Below, piece by piece: positions 1 to 12,778 of a stretch of DNA of 64,000 nucleotides (the stretch's first letter is position 1; the number at the start of each line of letters is the position of its first letter). Source of the stretch: Plecoglossus altivelis. Taxonomy: Eukaryota > Chordata > Actinopteri > Osmeriformes > Plecoglossidae. The position numbers were made by a program, and so were the translations under genes. The notes beneath the pieces were generated by a model. It had not been told where the DNA came from and searched no databases. It saw only the letters and a list, made by a program, of their open reading frames with translations. The stretch spans positions 3,572,137 through 3,636,136 of the forward strand of contig BROE01000001.1 of assembly GCA_036571765.1 (NCBI GenBank), read 5' to 3'.

Positions 1-540
1 TGCCTTTTCAGTATTTCTCCTTCCACTATGCTTTTTTATGTGTATGTAAAGGTTCAAACTATATTTGAAACAACAATGTCAATTTACTTCTTGTCTGGTA
101 CAGTCAAAGTAAACCACGTACATTTTTATATTCACAGTGTGACTTTTGGATTTCTGTCGCTACATTGATCAAAATCTCCATATCATAGCTTTATTGTGCA
201 GCATTACATGATACCTTTGTATGTGAGGATATTGAATGTTCATTTTGAGATTAATCAAATAGGTCGGTTTTGAAAAAAAGAAATACTCTAGTTACCAGGG
301 CCTAATAGACTGGTCAGTCTGTGCTCCGACGTCACTACAAGGCTGCCACAAGGGGGAGCCAGCGCATACAATTACAACATATCCTCCATTGAGAAGTTCA
401 CTGAAGCTCTGTTGACTTTATTAACCTATTAGTGCAAAGCACCCACCCTTCTACATAGGCCATGATTTATTGCAAAGTTGTTACATACCATGTTGGTGTT
501 AATGCTAGCTATCAAACAAGACCTTAGTTTTTTTCATCAA

Positions 541-650
541 TAGTTTATATATAATTTATATATATATATATATATATAATATATATGTATGTATATTATA
601 TATATATATTATATATATATTATATATAATGTAATGAAGCTTTTAACAAT
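541..650. repeat. AT-rich (TA)n microsatellite
   Basis: This is an alternating TA tract with small interruptions, roughly 100 bases long. Nothing gene-like is seen in the surrounding stretch from 1 to about 1300. Confidence 0.9.
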
Positions 651-1305
651 ATATTTCTCAGGCCCATAAAGCACATTTCACTGCCAACCTCTAAAGGGAA
701 ACAACATTCTAACAAACCTGACCTGTTGAGGTGCCCATGTATAACAGGATTACATTTCATGCATAGTAGATGTATGACTTCAGGGAAATCGAAAAAGCAC
801 TGTTCTCATGGACTGGAGCCAACCTTAATTGCAATTTAATATGCTGTAATGTCTGCGGGTGCAGGGTCAAGCACTTTGTCATTTGCATTTCCTGAGGTGA
901 ACATGTGCGAGGCAGCATAACTGAAACCATTATAATACTGCATGGTTGAAGAGAACAAGCTAAACACGTCACCGTTTCATGGTTGTCATGGTCCAAGTGA
1001 AGTCTGCTTTCATGACATATTAGTATCATATAAAATATGTCTTACTTTTACAAATAATGATCATCAAGTGACAGTCATCAGCCATCATAAACTGATGACA
1101 GCTTATAAGTTGACAGTGTACTTGGATTCCGAATGCCTTGTAAGTCCACCGTGATGTAAGATCTCAAACTGAAGCATTAGACCTGATTCTCATCCTTGGC
1201 TCTCACATGCTTCTGAGCCGTGCTAATCGATGCTGCTCGGGGCCTCCTGCTTCACCTATTCACATGACCCGGGTGTTGGGGATGAGCTAGTTGGCAGTGG
1301 TGCTC

Positions 1306-1312
1306 TTATAAG
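1306..1312 (+). promoter_or_regulatory. TATA-box candidate of the secreted-protein gene
   Basis: A TTATAAG motif lies about 100 bases before the ATG at 1409. That spacing fits a transcription start near 1335-1340 and a short leader. The box is read by eye and no transcript evidence is available. Confidence 0.45.
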
Positions 1313-1408
1313 ACCAGGACACCGACCCACAAGACCCTCAAAAGAAGATCCACGCTCCCCGTGGCAACACTCGACGTCCCTACAGAGCCAGACTAAACGT
1401 CTCCAACC

Positions 1409-3403
1409 ATGCACGTGAAATCTCTGCTTGTGGCCTTCGGACTGGTCCTGGGGGTCACCTTCTGTGCTGTGTCCAGCGCAGACCCCCTTCATGCGCAGTG
1501 CAAAGTGATATGGTATGATGTTTCGTTTCTGTTTGAATGTGGAAGAGATCGGTAGAAAGTCCAGGAATTGTGATGTAATGAATGCAGGTTCATTTAACTT
1601 TAATGGACTTGACGAAAATGCAACAGGAGATCATTTTGGGGGGGGATTTTTGATGTGGTAGTCTAATGATATGTACCCTGCCATGTGTTATATATGTATT
1701 AGAGTTGTACAACGGCATGTGTTCACATGTGAGGGTAATACTGGTAGGAGTGTCATACTGATATTGTGCAGTGTCATCCAGTCATCAACATCAGAAAGGA
1801 TCACTTATGTAGCCACAATGTAATTTACTGTGTGCTGAATGCATGGGATGTAGTTAGAAAATATGGTTAGCTTTCAAATTATTCACTAAGAAAATAATCC
1901 AAATGTGGCTAATGAGCTACAGTGTTTAGCTGATATGTCAAGATGGTGTCTAAATGTAATTAACTTAAGTGAAACAAGCTAGATTGAAGATAAAACAGGT
2001 TCTTTCTAGTTAAGAACTAGACTGACGTGCTGTGTGTCATCAGTGTGGTTAAAGGGCAACTTCACCTCAGACAAGATACCGTGTGACTTAACTTTTCTCT
2101 CTACCTCAATTTACCATGCTTGTTATGGCTGACATGCTTGTAGACCGATCCCTAGATCAACAAGATTGTGGTTTCTGTTAAACGAAGGGCATGTCCTTTA
2201 CATTCTGTAGGACATGACATACACGAGACCATAATATCTAAGAACGATCGCATGCATTGGCTACAGTAGTTGACTTGCTAGTTTATTAGTCGCACGAAAC
2301 AGTAAACATATTACATCTTCGCTCACAACGGTGCTCTCAGCGAATGTCAACAGAAATAATGTGTATATTAACAGTGGGAGAGCAGCTCAAACAGGGTGTA
2401 CCATTATGTGTGTGATGTGATCTCCTTGTCCGTTTGCCTTGCACATGCATGTGCGCTCCCCAGGTTGTTTGGCATCCCATGCCGGGATGTCTACGTGGCT
2501 CTGGTGAACCAAATCAAAGCCTGGAGAACCAGGGCCAGCTGTGAATCTGGCGGAGAGAACTGTCTTTATGAGGTAGAAGGCCCTAATTCTCTATCTTCTA
2601 CCGTGCACTTCAAAGACGTCCCCCCCCCCCGCCATTCTAAAAACATGTTCATCCTCTTGTGTTCTAGTTGGTGTCTTCGTCTCCCATCCTGATCAAAGCC
2701 AAGCACACCTCTCCCACCACTATGAATGTGGATGACCTGAGGTTCAGCCTATATGCCATGGAGGAGTCCACCGTGTGCCGCGTGACTGTGAGCTTTTAGA
2801 TCGGTCAAAGACTGCGAAGGTCACTTCAGAAAGAGCACAATCAACCTCACGCACACGACTGTTCTCATGTGAACTTCTCTTTGCTTCCAGGGGGAGGCAG
2901 TGTCAGAGTCCTGGGCAGACCTGATGGATAACGGCACCAATTACTGCAGTCTCCACAACCTGGTAGAAGGTGAGATCATGAGCACCTCCTCTTCTCTTGT
3001 AGCGTACACTCCGCAATGCCAGGTTTAATATATTCCAATTATTATTGGAAAAAAAGTCTACTCCTTTCTTGTTTTGGTTTGATGTTCTATTTATGTATAC
3101 AGTATATATTATTTGTAAGAAATCTTTCACGTAAGAGGAGGATCTTTTTCATTCAGAAAGTGCGATTTTGACCACATTTAGATTCAGCCCCTATGACAAC
3201 TGGAGTGGGACCAAGAACTCCAAAGTACCTTCAAAATGCACTTGAAATATGTAGCATGTCTGACTCTGCCTCCATATCTCAATGACCAAGTATCTCTCTT
3301 TTCATGTGTAGGCAGTGGACTGAGTCAGGTGGAAGGATACAAAGAGTACACCAACGAGTGGATCTGTCTTGAGTACACCACAACCAACTGCTCCATCTAC
3401 TGA
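1409..3403 (+). CDS. Small secreted cysteine-rich protein, 167 aa, five exons, family not recognised
   Basis: Exons 1409-1512, 2464-2572, 2668-2787, 2891-2969 and 3312-3403 join in phase, with GT-AG at every junction, to an open frame of 167 codons ending in TGA. Residues 1 to about 24 (MHVKSLLVAFGLVLGVTFCA, then VSSA) form a clear signal peptide. The mature part has eight cysteines in the contexts QCK, PCRD, SCES, NCLY, VCRV, YCSL, ICLE and NCSI, which suggests four disulfides, and N-glycosylation sequons NGT and NCS. There is no membrane segment after the signal. I do not recognise the family, so no function is given. A TATA-like box sits about 100 bp upstream. The consistent phases, signal peptide and even cysteine count make a real gene very likely; a lipid-binding or defence role would be speculation. 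Confidence 0.8.
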
Positions 3404-4088
3404 GTCAGCAGCCATGTTTAAACCTGTGTCTGTCTTAATTAAGAAATCTTGACAGATGACGGCTGTAAAGATGATGACAAAGCACATATATGGTTAGGAA
3501 GGAGAGGCTCATTACAGACCAAATTCACTTTATTTGATGTAGATACTGCTTCCAGGTTAAGGGTCATTTAATTGCAGGCATTGATGCTTCTATTATTATC
3601 TTTAGTGCTTTAATGAAACACTGTTACCTTGTTTACAATGTCTGTGCACCCATTCTTACTGCTGAGACCTTTTCAAGTCTTTTTCATAATGGAAGGTAAG
3701 TTTATCTCCAGTTATATAAATAGACTTTTGACACCACCCTGTTAGTGTACTTTGTCAACTATCCATCATTATTGTCAAAATTGTATTACTTCTATAATTT
3801 GGATAAAACCATTTAAGTCAAAGAGTGACTACACAGGCAAGATATACAGCAGAAAGGACAAAAAAAAGTACACATTGAGACATGGACAGGCGTCAAAGCC
3901 CAGAACCAGGCCATGGGATTCAGTTACAAATGTGTTTACAGTATTGCTTGCTATTCTTGTTACCCAGTCATAGACATAGACTACAACCTTTTTAAAATCC
4001 AAACTCTCAAGTAAATCATTATGAAAACAATACAACCATTCATGTACTATCTACTGTATATCAACTTGTAATATAATTCAACACACTG

Positions 4089-4848
4089 TCACACTTTCTG
4101 TATCTTCCTCAGCGTCAGATGAAAGTTCAGCTCTGGTCGTAGGTTTTGCATATATGCCTGAACCTAGAAAAAACATCAATAGTCAGCCTTTAGTTACATG
4201 TAAATTCAGTTATGGATTGTTGAGGTGACAGGGATCATTCCGGAATATTCCTGTACATCGCAGAATATTTATAACTATTACCTGTTCCACAAATTGAGGA
4301 ACCGTGGTCTCATTCAGTTCTTGAGAAGACTGCACTGTTGTCCTCAAAAATATTAATGCTGTTAAAACAGTAAGGTTATTAAGACTACTGAAATACATGT
4401 GTATTATAACATATATATGCAACATAAAGCCCACAGTTGGTGTGTCATACCTCTTTTATCGGCCGCTGGTGCTGGTGTAGATGGTGCGAATATTTGTTTC
4501 TCTGTGGTAATATTACAACCCACCCACAGAAACATATTTGAAGTGTGAGCTTCATTTCCAGTTTTTTGCTATACTTTTTATTAAATGGATGATAATCTAT
4601 CAAATTAAAGAGTATAGCCATATCTCACAGCATAAAGAAACCTCGCACATTAGTTTGCTAAAACACCGACAGTATTACAAACGCCTTTCTGCCTAAACAA
4701 GACTATAAGATCCCTAAATTAGAAAAGTATACAAGTCACGACTAATATCTAAATGTGGAATAATGAAAATTGAATCAGGATAATTCGTACCCGTTGTTTG
4801 TTCCGCTGACAATGCAAAACATGCCGCCAATAAGAGTAGCAGCATCAT
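4089..4848 (-). CDS. Predicted 78-aa secreted peptide precursor, four exons, family not recognised
   Basis: On the minus strand, exons 4791-4848, 4451-4501, 4282-4334 and 4089-4163 join in phase, each intron with GT and AG ends, to a 78-codon frame. Residues 1-15 (MMLLLLLAACFALSA) are a textbook signal peptide. They are followed by a Pro/Ala/Thr stretch (APSTPAPAAD), a dibasic KR at residues 35-36, a sequon NET at 44, and a C-terminal segment (VQAYMQNLRPELNFHLTLRK and on) that looks like an amphipathic helix. Signal cleavage plus cleavage at KR would release a C-terminal peptide of about 42 residues. The layout resembles a peptide-hormone precursor or a small apolipoprotein, but I recognise no family. 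The acceptor of exon 3 (ACAACAG) was chosen because it keeps the frame; an AG eight bases upstream would bring an early stop. Confidence 0.55.
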
Positions 4849-4999
4849 GTTGCCGTATCTGTGCTGTGGGAACTTTCTTTAGAAGACAGGGCTGCTTGCT
4901 ATGTTTGAGTGTCCTGGTTTGCCTACCTGAGTTCCGTACGAGGAAATGACCTTCACTAATAACTTGAAAGAGGGTGTTGCTCAAGTGCTTTTCAGGGTT

Positions 5000-5860
5000 T
5001 TCCCCAAATTACAATACCATTTCATACAATGACAAATTAATGTTTTGTAGAATGTCTGATGAAATGATAACTCCGTTTTCTTTCTCATTAACAACAATCC
5101 ATTGTATTTTCATGTCGTTCTTGATTTTCTGTTCAAGTTTTACTTTTCCTTAAAGAAGCTGAACAAGATAATTTAACTAAAATAACTATGATGTTTTTAC
5201 CCAAGTATTTGGCAACAACAATCCAAACATAAACAATGATTATAAAATGGAAAGAATGCTGTATATTTACTGTAAACAGTATGACATCACATGTCATATG
5301 ACTACTGCCTTTTCCAAATGCAAAGTCTCAACATCTTTGACTGATGTTTCTATTTTTTCAATATAAAAAATATGCCTCAACTAATGATTGAACCACTGAC
5401 ATTGTCATTGACTGTGGCTTCAGGCCATGGTCACCATTTATAAATGCATCACAAATACAGGCTTTATTTATAAACACTGAAACACATCACAACATGTATC
5501 ATTAAAAACACCATATTAAGTGCAGGATAATCCACTTCCTTGCAGTAAGAATATGATTCTTCAGAGGTTGGAGAAAGGTTGGAGAATGTGAGAAAAGGAT
5601 GGAGAATATAATTCAAACTGCTTACATTTAATTTCACATAACTGCAAATGATTGAGTATTACGCATCTATTTGTGAAAATGAATAAACTAAAAGAGAGCA
5701 TTGTCCAGTGTGAGTGACACACGCACACACACACACACACACACTCTCTCTCTCTCTTCTCTACTGGCTGTGATGTTTGTTGAGTATGTGGCTCAACTGC
5801 ATTGATGACCTGCTTATTGTTATTGTTGGCCTGTGGTGTGTGTGTGTGTGTCATGGGGCT
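5000..5860. other. Intergenic stretch and likely ccdc39 3' UTR, with CA/GT microsatellites
   Basis: No gene is seen here. A minus-strand AATAAA lies at about 5464-5469 and could end the ccdc39 transcript. A CA tract followed by CT repeats lies at about 5719-5757, and a GT tract at about 5834-5850 just past the ccdc39 stop. Confidence 0.6.
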
Positions 5861-5864
5861 TAGC

Positions 5865-8800
5865 CTAAGAGCTTTTGCCATGCTTGCGGCTGCTGCTGCT
5901 GCTAGTGCTGCTGCTGGCAGAGCTAAGGGGCCGCGGAGAAGTGACCAGGGGGGGGGATGTCACGGACAGTCCCAGGCCTAGCTCCAGGGTCTTGACTGGG
6001 GGAGACTGCACCACAGATGCCCTGGGGCTGCTGTTTGTTGATGACTCTGCAGACCTGCCATGTACACAACAGCATACGGATGTTGTTTGAGGACCTCAGA
6101 ACAGGGAGACGTTTACATGAGAAGTGTTATGTTACCTGAGAGAGGCAGAGCTACGGGCAGAGCTGGTCTTGGAGCTATGCCGACTGACTGGGGTGGAGGC
6201 AGGTGAGGGAAGGGCCACATGAGCCTGGAGGTAATCAGTTACACTGACTCAACAAGGGAGGCAAGGAGCAACTAACCGTACAACAGAATTTTGAGTTGTT
6301 TCATTACTGGGTATGATTTCAACTGTAAGTGTCGTTTTGTCAGGGTTACCTGAACAAAGTACAGCTGTAGAGCAGATCTGATGTCAGGATGTTCTTCCAT
6401 GATCCCCAGCAGCATCTTGTTGATGGACCTGTTGAAGTCCTTCAGCTCCCTCAGTGCAATGTCCTTCTCCTCAAATGTCTCCTCCTTAGTTTTTCTGGCA
6501 GAGCGGATCCCTTTGGTCAGTTTCGAGCACTACAATAGGGAGGAAGGGGATTTCCAAAAAACAAAATAAAACAATTTGAAGGGATGTAATATAATGTTAG
6601 TCAAATTGTCTGTCTTTCTCAATCTGTGCTTTGTAGTGCCATAACAGTCATTGAATTTTAAGGGTTTTAACACATAAATTTGTTGATGTTAATTTGCAAT
6701 TCAAAATACACATTTCCCCTGCAAGAGGGAACGCTGATTGGCTAGGAGCCTCACATAGTTGAAAAGTTTCATCAAAACAAAGAAATTAGGCAATCCTGTC
6801 TAAAAATGGTCCTAATTTCTGAGCGAATGTTTTTCCATTCTAGTGATATTTCTATTCATTTCACCAAGTAGTTTTGCATTAATCAAACGTAAATACGCTT
6901 GACATTTACTTTGGGGGAAATGTCTTATTTATAAAAAGGCTTACTGGAAGTGATCATAACCCTAGCTACCATCCAAGGCGCTTAATTCATGTTCCTAAAC
7001 GTTTTGAGATCCTAAACCATGTGAGATTGCAACAGACAAGCGCACCTAACAATATGCATAAGTGTAAAATCTCTTCAGATCCAAGTGTGGGTAACAACCC
7101 ATTTTAATAGGATGGATTGGTGCACAACAAACCGTCTTTGTAACTCTCTCCAGTTTTTCCTGCTGGGAAACGAGTTCTCTGTTGATAGAGAGGATCTGTG
7201 ACTGGGTCTCCTCTGTCCTGTTGTCCTCCTCACCCTCTTCTTCTAGGAGGCGGTCCAGGGTGTCTGTCATGCTCTACAATGAACACACACAGACAGGCCA
7301 CACAAAGACCAGTTCAGCAGGTGTTACCAAACAAGTTTATTTTTTACCTTTCTTTGTTGTCACAGCGACTCAAGGGGAATGCAGCTCCATTCATGTATGA
7401 TGAGCACCACAAAAAGACATAACAGCGGGGGCGGTGTTCTTACGTGCTGAGACACATAACAAAATTGGATGAGAAGCCCAGATTGTGAGGCAAGGTGTGT
7501 TGGGCAAGGAGCCTGGTGACATGTCTACCTGGATGTCCTCCTGTAGCTCTCGGATCTGGCGCCTCTTATACCTGTACTTCTCCTCAACTGCCCTCTTCTG
7601 TTCCTCCAGCCTCAGCTTCTCTTGGTGCTCCTCACCTGCAACACACAATCGCATAATCACACACACAGATCAGGTAGGATCTGTGTGATCTGTGTCTGGT
7701 GTCTTTGCAAGTATCTCAAACGCTGATACTATCATGTGGATATGACCCAGAATGGGGATATCTGAGTGGTATATCAGCATGACATCCTGTGATTCAGATA
7801 GCCAGAGACGCGTGGGGAGGGGGTGATCTCGTTTTACATACTGGACTCTGACACTTTGTTAAAGGATTTGCGGAAAGTGCTGTTGTGGTTGTTGACGACA
7901 TGCAGCGTATTCTCCAGAGCTCGAATCTCTTTCTCCATCTTGCGGATTTTGGCATCCAGATCATCTCCCTCCCGCTGAAGCTCCTCCTTCTCCTGGGCAG
8001 CCTAGAAGCACAGGGGGTTGATGGACAAGGGAACGCTTTCAAGGACAAAGGACAGGCCGGATGTGATGTCACAAAGCCCCTCCCACCTTGATGACGTAGT
8101 AGGCTTGGGACCTCTCCTCCTCCCCCTCGGGAGCCGCCACGGTGACGGTCAGGATCTCGTACCGTTTCCTCATCTTGTCGATCTTGGACAGTCTTTCGTG
8201 CACCTCGGCACTAGAAAACAGAAGAAACCTTCGGTCACAGGATTATGATGAGGGGGAAAAAAGGCCCAAGTTGGCTATTAAAAAAAGTGAAAGATTGCTA
8301 CTTTAAAACATATCAACCCACAGTTAGCCACCACTAGCGACACTGAGGAAGAGGGGTAGAGGGAGGTTAATTTAGATGCGGTTACCTGAGCGCTTGACGC
8401 TCCTGGTCAGTGATCTTAACCTGCTTGCAGACCACCTCCCTGTGAACCCTGATCTCCTCCTCCCTCTCCTTCATGGCCGTGCGCAGCTGCAGCCTCCTCT
8501 TCTCCAGCGACAGCACGCTGTCGGCCTTGTTGTACAGAAGGTCCCGCAGCCTCTTGATCTCCAGCTTCATGATGTTGTCCTCCACCATGGTGTCCTGGCA
8601 ACCAGAGAGAGGTTAAAGGGCGAGACGTGCCCGTGATTGGCGGGGGCGGCCAACACTTTGAGGCATTTGTCGTTATAATCGATCTAGGCATGTCTATGGT
8701 TGAGGTGTTCAGTGCAGAAAGGAAGGCTGCTGTGTGGATGAACAGTGTGAAGTATCACCTGCTTCTTGAGCCTCAGTTTCTTCAGCTCCTTGTCAGAGGT

Positions 8801-11800
8801 GTCGTTAAACAGGTTGAGCTCTTCAATCTTGGTGGTCATGTTTCGATTCTCGGATCCAGTCTTCTCACTCTCTTTCTTCACACAGCGAATGTCATCCTAT
8901 CAGGGGGCGGAGACAGATGCTAAAGTGAGACCGCAGCCAAACAAAGCAAAACTGGCTACTGAAAGTGCAGGCTATCCTAGAGACGCTAGCTTTTTCCGAC
9001 AAACAGAAAACGGGAGTTGACGAACAACGCTGACACAAGGCCTAAGCGGTCGCTCTCATCCCAGCCATGCAGCCATGGGGTTGTGAGAAAATGTGTGTGT
9101 GTGTGTGTGAGAGAGAGAATGTGTGTGTGAGATGTTGACCTGGAGCTTCTTCAGCTGGGTGGTGAGCAGACTGGCTGTCCTCCTCTTCTCCTCCAGGGTC
9201 TTAGCTAGCTCGCTGGTCTTCTGCTCCAGAGCCTGCTTCTCATCCGTGTTCACATCTCCTTTCAGACGAGACATCTTCCTCTCCAGCAGCTTGATCTGGA
9301 AGTCCTGTTGACAAGGAAGAAGCGTGGTGGTATGGATGAACTGAAATCACGCCTGCAGTATCTTGTGGTACATAAAGAAGCGATTACGACATTTAGGGTC
9401 ATTTAGTGGATGGTTTGTGGTTGGATGCTCCCATGCCTGGTTGTAGATGATTTTTTGCTGTTTGAGGGAGTCCTGGTCCAGCCTGGTGAGGCGTGAGTCC
9501 AGGGAGGCGAGGACGGCCCTGCTTCCAGATAGCTGGGCCACAGCATCCTTCTCCTTCAGCTTCAAGCCCTGCAGCTCCTGGCTCTTCCGGAACAGCACCT
9601 GCCGCTCGCGGTGCAGCTCAGCATCTATCTCCTGGCCCAGGAAAAAACAACGGCACAGACTCAGTTCAGGGTAGCGACAGACTTCTAAACCATAAAGTTC
9701 ACTTCAGTAACATGTTTAACACCGGTGGGTGGGAAGGTTCTCGATTTGTCCCAAAAGCAGCGTCTCACTTTGATGGCTTGCTCCTCCTCCTTCAACATTT
9801 GGTCCATCTGAGCAGCGCGCTCCTCCACTGTGAGGGTCGTTTCTGTTACAGCCTTCAGTTTTTCCTCCAGGGCCAAATTATGGATCTTGTCCCCTTTTAC
9901 TCTGCAACAACACACACGCGTGCGTCAAACCGTCACTCAGGTACAGGGGACAGCTCCGCAGACCAACCATAGAGGAGAACAACCAATGAGGTAAGGAACA
10001 GAACATACTTGTTCGCTTTGACCTGAATCTCTTTTTTCACGGTGGCCAGCTGTGACCTCATCGATTCCACTTCTGTGGCTGACCTATCCACCAAGCCCTT
10101 GAGATTGTCCAGCTAGGACACACATGGATCCCAAACATCACATCAGAAACCACCCATTAAAAACAATGCTCACTACAAATCATCAATAAGCTCTATGTCA
10201 GTAATACAATCTTATTAAGCAACGCTGTATTTTTCAAGCAGGAAGTCATGACTCAGACTGTTGACATTGAGAAAGCGCAGGTCCACCTTACCTCATCCAC
10301 AAGTCTGACGCGGTTCCTCTCCTGCTCCTGGAAATCCTGCCTGAGTTTGGCTGCCTGCCTCTCTGCCATGGTTATCTTTTTCTCATACTCCCTGTTGTTC
10401 TCTATCTCTCTCTCCAAAAATGACCTTTTCTCTTGGATCACACCATTCCTCTCTCTGATATCTTGATTGACTTGGGTTAGTAGCTAGAGGTGAAGCAAAA
10501 CATTATATAATGTACACCTATCAATTAATACAAGTTATGGAGAAATAGTAAGAGAAATGTTTACAGCAAACTGATTTCTGACTTTTCCACCCAGAGAAAG
10601 GCAAGATTATATGCCACCATCTAGTGGTCACCATTGCACACTGCTGCATCTCTGAGTCCCTTTTCTTCATCTGCTCGATGCTGTTCTCCCACTGCCGTAT
10701 GAGGTCCTGCCTCTCCAAGTGGGCCTGGCGGAAGTTCTCTGCTGTCTTATCCAATCCAATCTCATGACAAAACACAAGGCAGACATGGTCACTGATGACA
10801 ATAAGCAATGCCTGGTCCTGTCGTGTGTCTGTGATGATCTGCTTAGCTAATAATCTACTTAGCTAGTTCATTCATTTATCAAAATAATAGATTCATTTAT
10901 ATTTTTTACCTGGGCTGACATAGTCTCAGTAAGTTCGTTGTCCAGAACCTTGCGTTTCTGATTGGCCTCAACAGTCTTCTTCTCGATGGCCAACGTAAGC
11001 TCCTGAGAAGAAACCAAGCATAGAGGCATTCGATGGAGATCCATTTGAACCTGAGCAGTAAACTACGATCACAGAACCAAGAGTGTACCGCAGAACTACT
11101 GCAGACTTACCCGTATCCTGCTCTCGTCCTGCTGGGCATACTTGATAATGGCCATGGTGTCCTCATCTTTTCGCGCTGACTCCTCAAGCCAGGCATCAAG
11201 GGTCTGCTGGTCCCAGTTCAGCTGGCTCTTCAGCTCCTCCAGCTTCTGAGAAACCTTGAAGATGCTGTTCTGAGGGGGGTGTAAGTAACCGTGCCTGAAT
11301 GTAATGGTACTACAGATTAACCGTATCACAGAATGTGAACCAAGTTGAATGGTTTTGTTTCAATAGTCGGTGAACGATAACCAACAACTGTTGACAAATA
11401 AACAAACTTTTTTTTTTTTAACAATTAAACGAGTAATGATGGAGGGAAATGAGAACCTCCTGCGAGTTCTTTTTCTCTCGCAGCGCTCCAAGCTCGTCCT
11501 CCAGCTGCGACATCTCCTGCCGCAGACGGCCCATCTCTCGTTCAGCCAGCGCTTTGAAATGCTTCTCCGACTCTGTCTCCCTCTCCCTTGCCTTACACAG
11601 TGCCTGCACAGATATACACACTGTCACAACGGCTTCAAAGCCAACTACAGATGACAAACATGTATTGTATTTATCATTAACACGCATACACAATTCGTAC
11701 AAAACGCCAAAGTTCCAGCAGTAATGTAGTACCATCCATGTTGTATTCAGTACGTAACACTGCAATAAAGAGCATGTACCTGAGTTTGAGTTAACTCCTG

Positions 11801-12173
11801 CCTAACATTTGTCAGGTGCTCTGCCATGGCTTGTATCCTGTCTTTGCATTCACAAAGCTTATTGTCGATGTGCATCTTTTCCTTTTGTTTCCTCTGAAGC
11901 TGTTGAGACGCAAAGAGGCTACTGAACAGGCTCAATGTTGGCTAGTTAGTAACACTTAAGGTATCTTACCAAAATTGAAAAGTTGTCTAGGCAATGGTTG
12001 GGCAAGCTAACACATACCTGTAATTGTCAGCAATTATTAAAAAGTGACGCGTTGTGTTAAACGGCATCTAATTACCTACTTACCTCATCTTCCAAAGCTT
12101 TATTTTCTGCATTTGCAACTGGGATAGCAAAACCCTCATCCCAACCCACCTCTGATAAAAGAGCGCTAGACAT
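5865..12173 (-). CDS. ccdc39: Coiled-coil domain-containing protein 39 (axonemal ruler protein)
   Basis: Twenty exons in phase give 954 aa (human protein about 941). Exons from the start: 12084-12173, 11780-11899, 11457-11603, 11111-11269, 10910-11002, 10632-10760, 10292-10483, 10009-10112, 9769-9901, 9437-9631, 9140-9304, 8759-8896, 8386-8594, 8087-8210, 7842-8001, 7529-7635, 7133-7273, 6350-6529, 6136-6224, 5865-6054. The N terminus [20 protein letters not shown] is diagnostic. Family hallmarks such as [36 protein letters not shown] and [15 protein letters not shown] are present, and the whole is heptad-rich coiled coil with a Ser-rich basic tail ending KHGKSS. With CCDC40, CCDC39 forms the 96-nm ruler that places inner dynein arms and nexin-DRC in motile cilia; loss causes primary ciliary dyskinesia in mammals. 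Exon 10 appears to use a GC donor. No frame breaks were found. Confidence 0.97.
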
Positions 12174-12420
12174 TTCTATACCACAAAAGCTTTCCTGAGA
12201 GCTAATTAGTAGTAGTAAACAAACAAACGTCTTTGCAATTTTTTGTCTACTTAGATACTCCTGCTCGTTTGTGCTCTTAAATCAACTTTTTTGTGTGCAA
12301 ATGTACACCTAGCTATCTAACACCGCCGTATGTTTTCAGCGTTGTTGCCTAGCAACTGAGTCAGGTGGTTAGTTACCACCTCATCCGGTTATGTGAACTG
12401 CTTGCGCCACTAGGGGGCAA
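12174..12420 (-). promoter_or_regulatory. Likely ccdc39 promoter and 5' leader
   Basis: This is the region just upstream of the ccdc39 ATG, lying between it and the 3' end of dcun1d1. It contains a GTTGCCTAGCAACTGAG-type palindrome (GTTGCC TAGCAAC) at about 12341-12357, which matches the known RFX X-box pattern of ciliary gene promoters. The match is by eye; the assignment is inference. Confidence 0.5.
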
Positions 12421-12778
12421 TGAAATATTTGCTATTGATTGGATACGGACGTTAAATGCATCCGTTAACTTTATTTGAACATCGAATATTAATGAGAATA
12501 AATAATTTGAATTTATCACGTCCTAAAATTTGAGGGAAAGTGAAACATAGCCTAGTCTATAGATTCTATGAAAGAATATGTATTGTACGGCACGCACTTG
12601 GAAAAAGCGTTCTTAATAAAGATGTATTTATTAAGAACATATAAACTATTGAGCTTTGTATTTAACTTGCAAAACATACTTACCCAATTAACAGCTTTTG
12701 GTACACACAGGAGAAGTGCAATAATACATGGACACGAATAGACTGTTTGAAACATTAAAGAGATACCAAATTTAAACA

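Noticed and set aside
4775..4984. 69-codon minus-strand frame beginning MSNTLFQVISEG
   Set aside because: It overlaps the first exon of the peptide gene in a different frame and has no signal peptide or splice partner.
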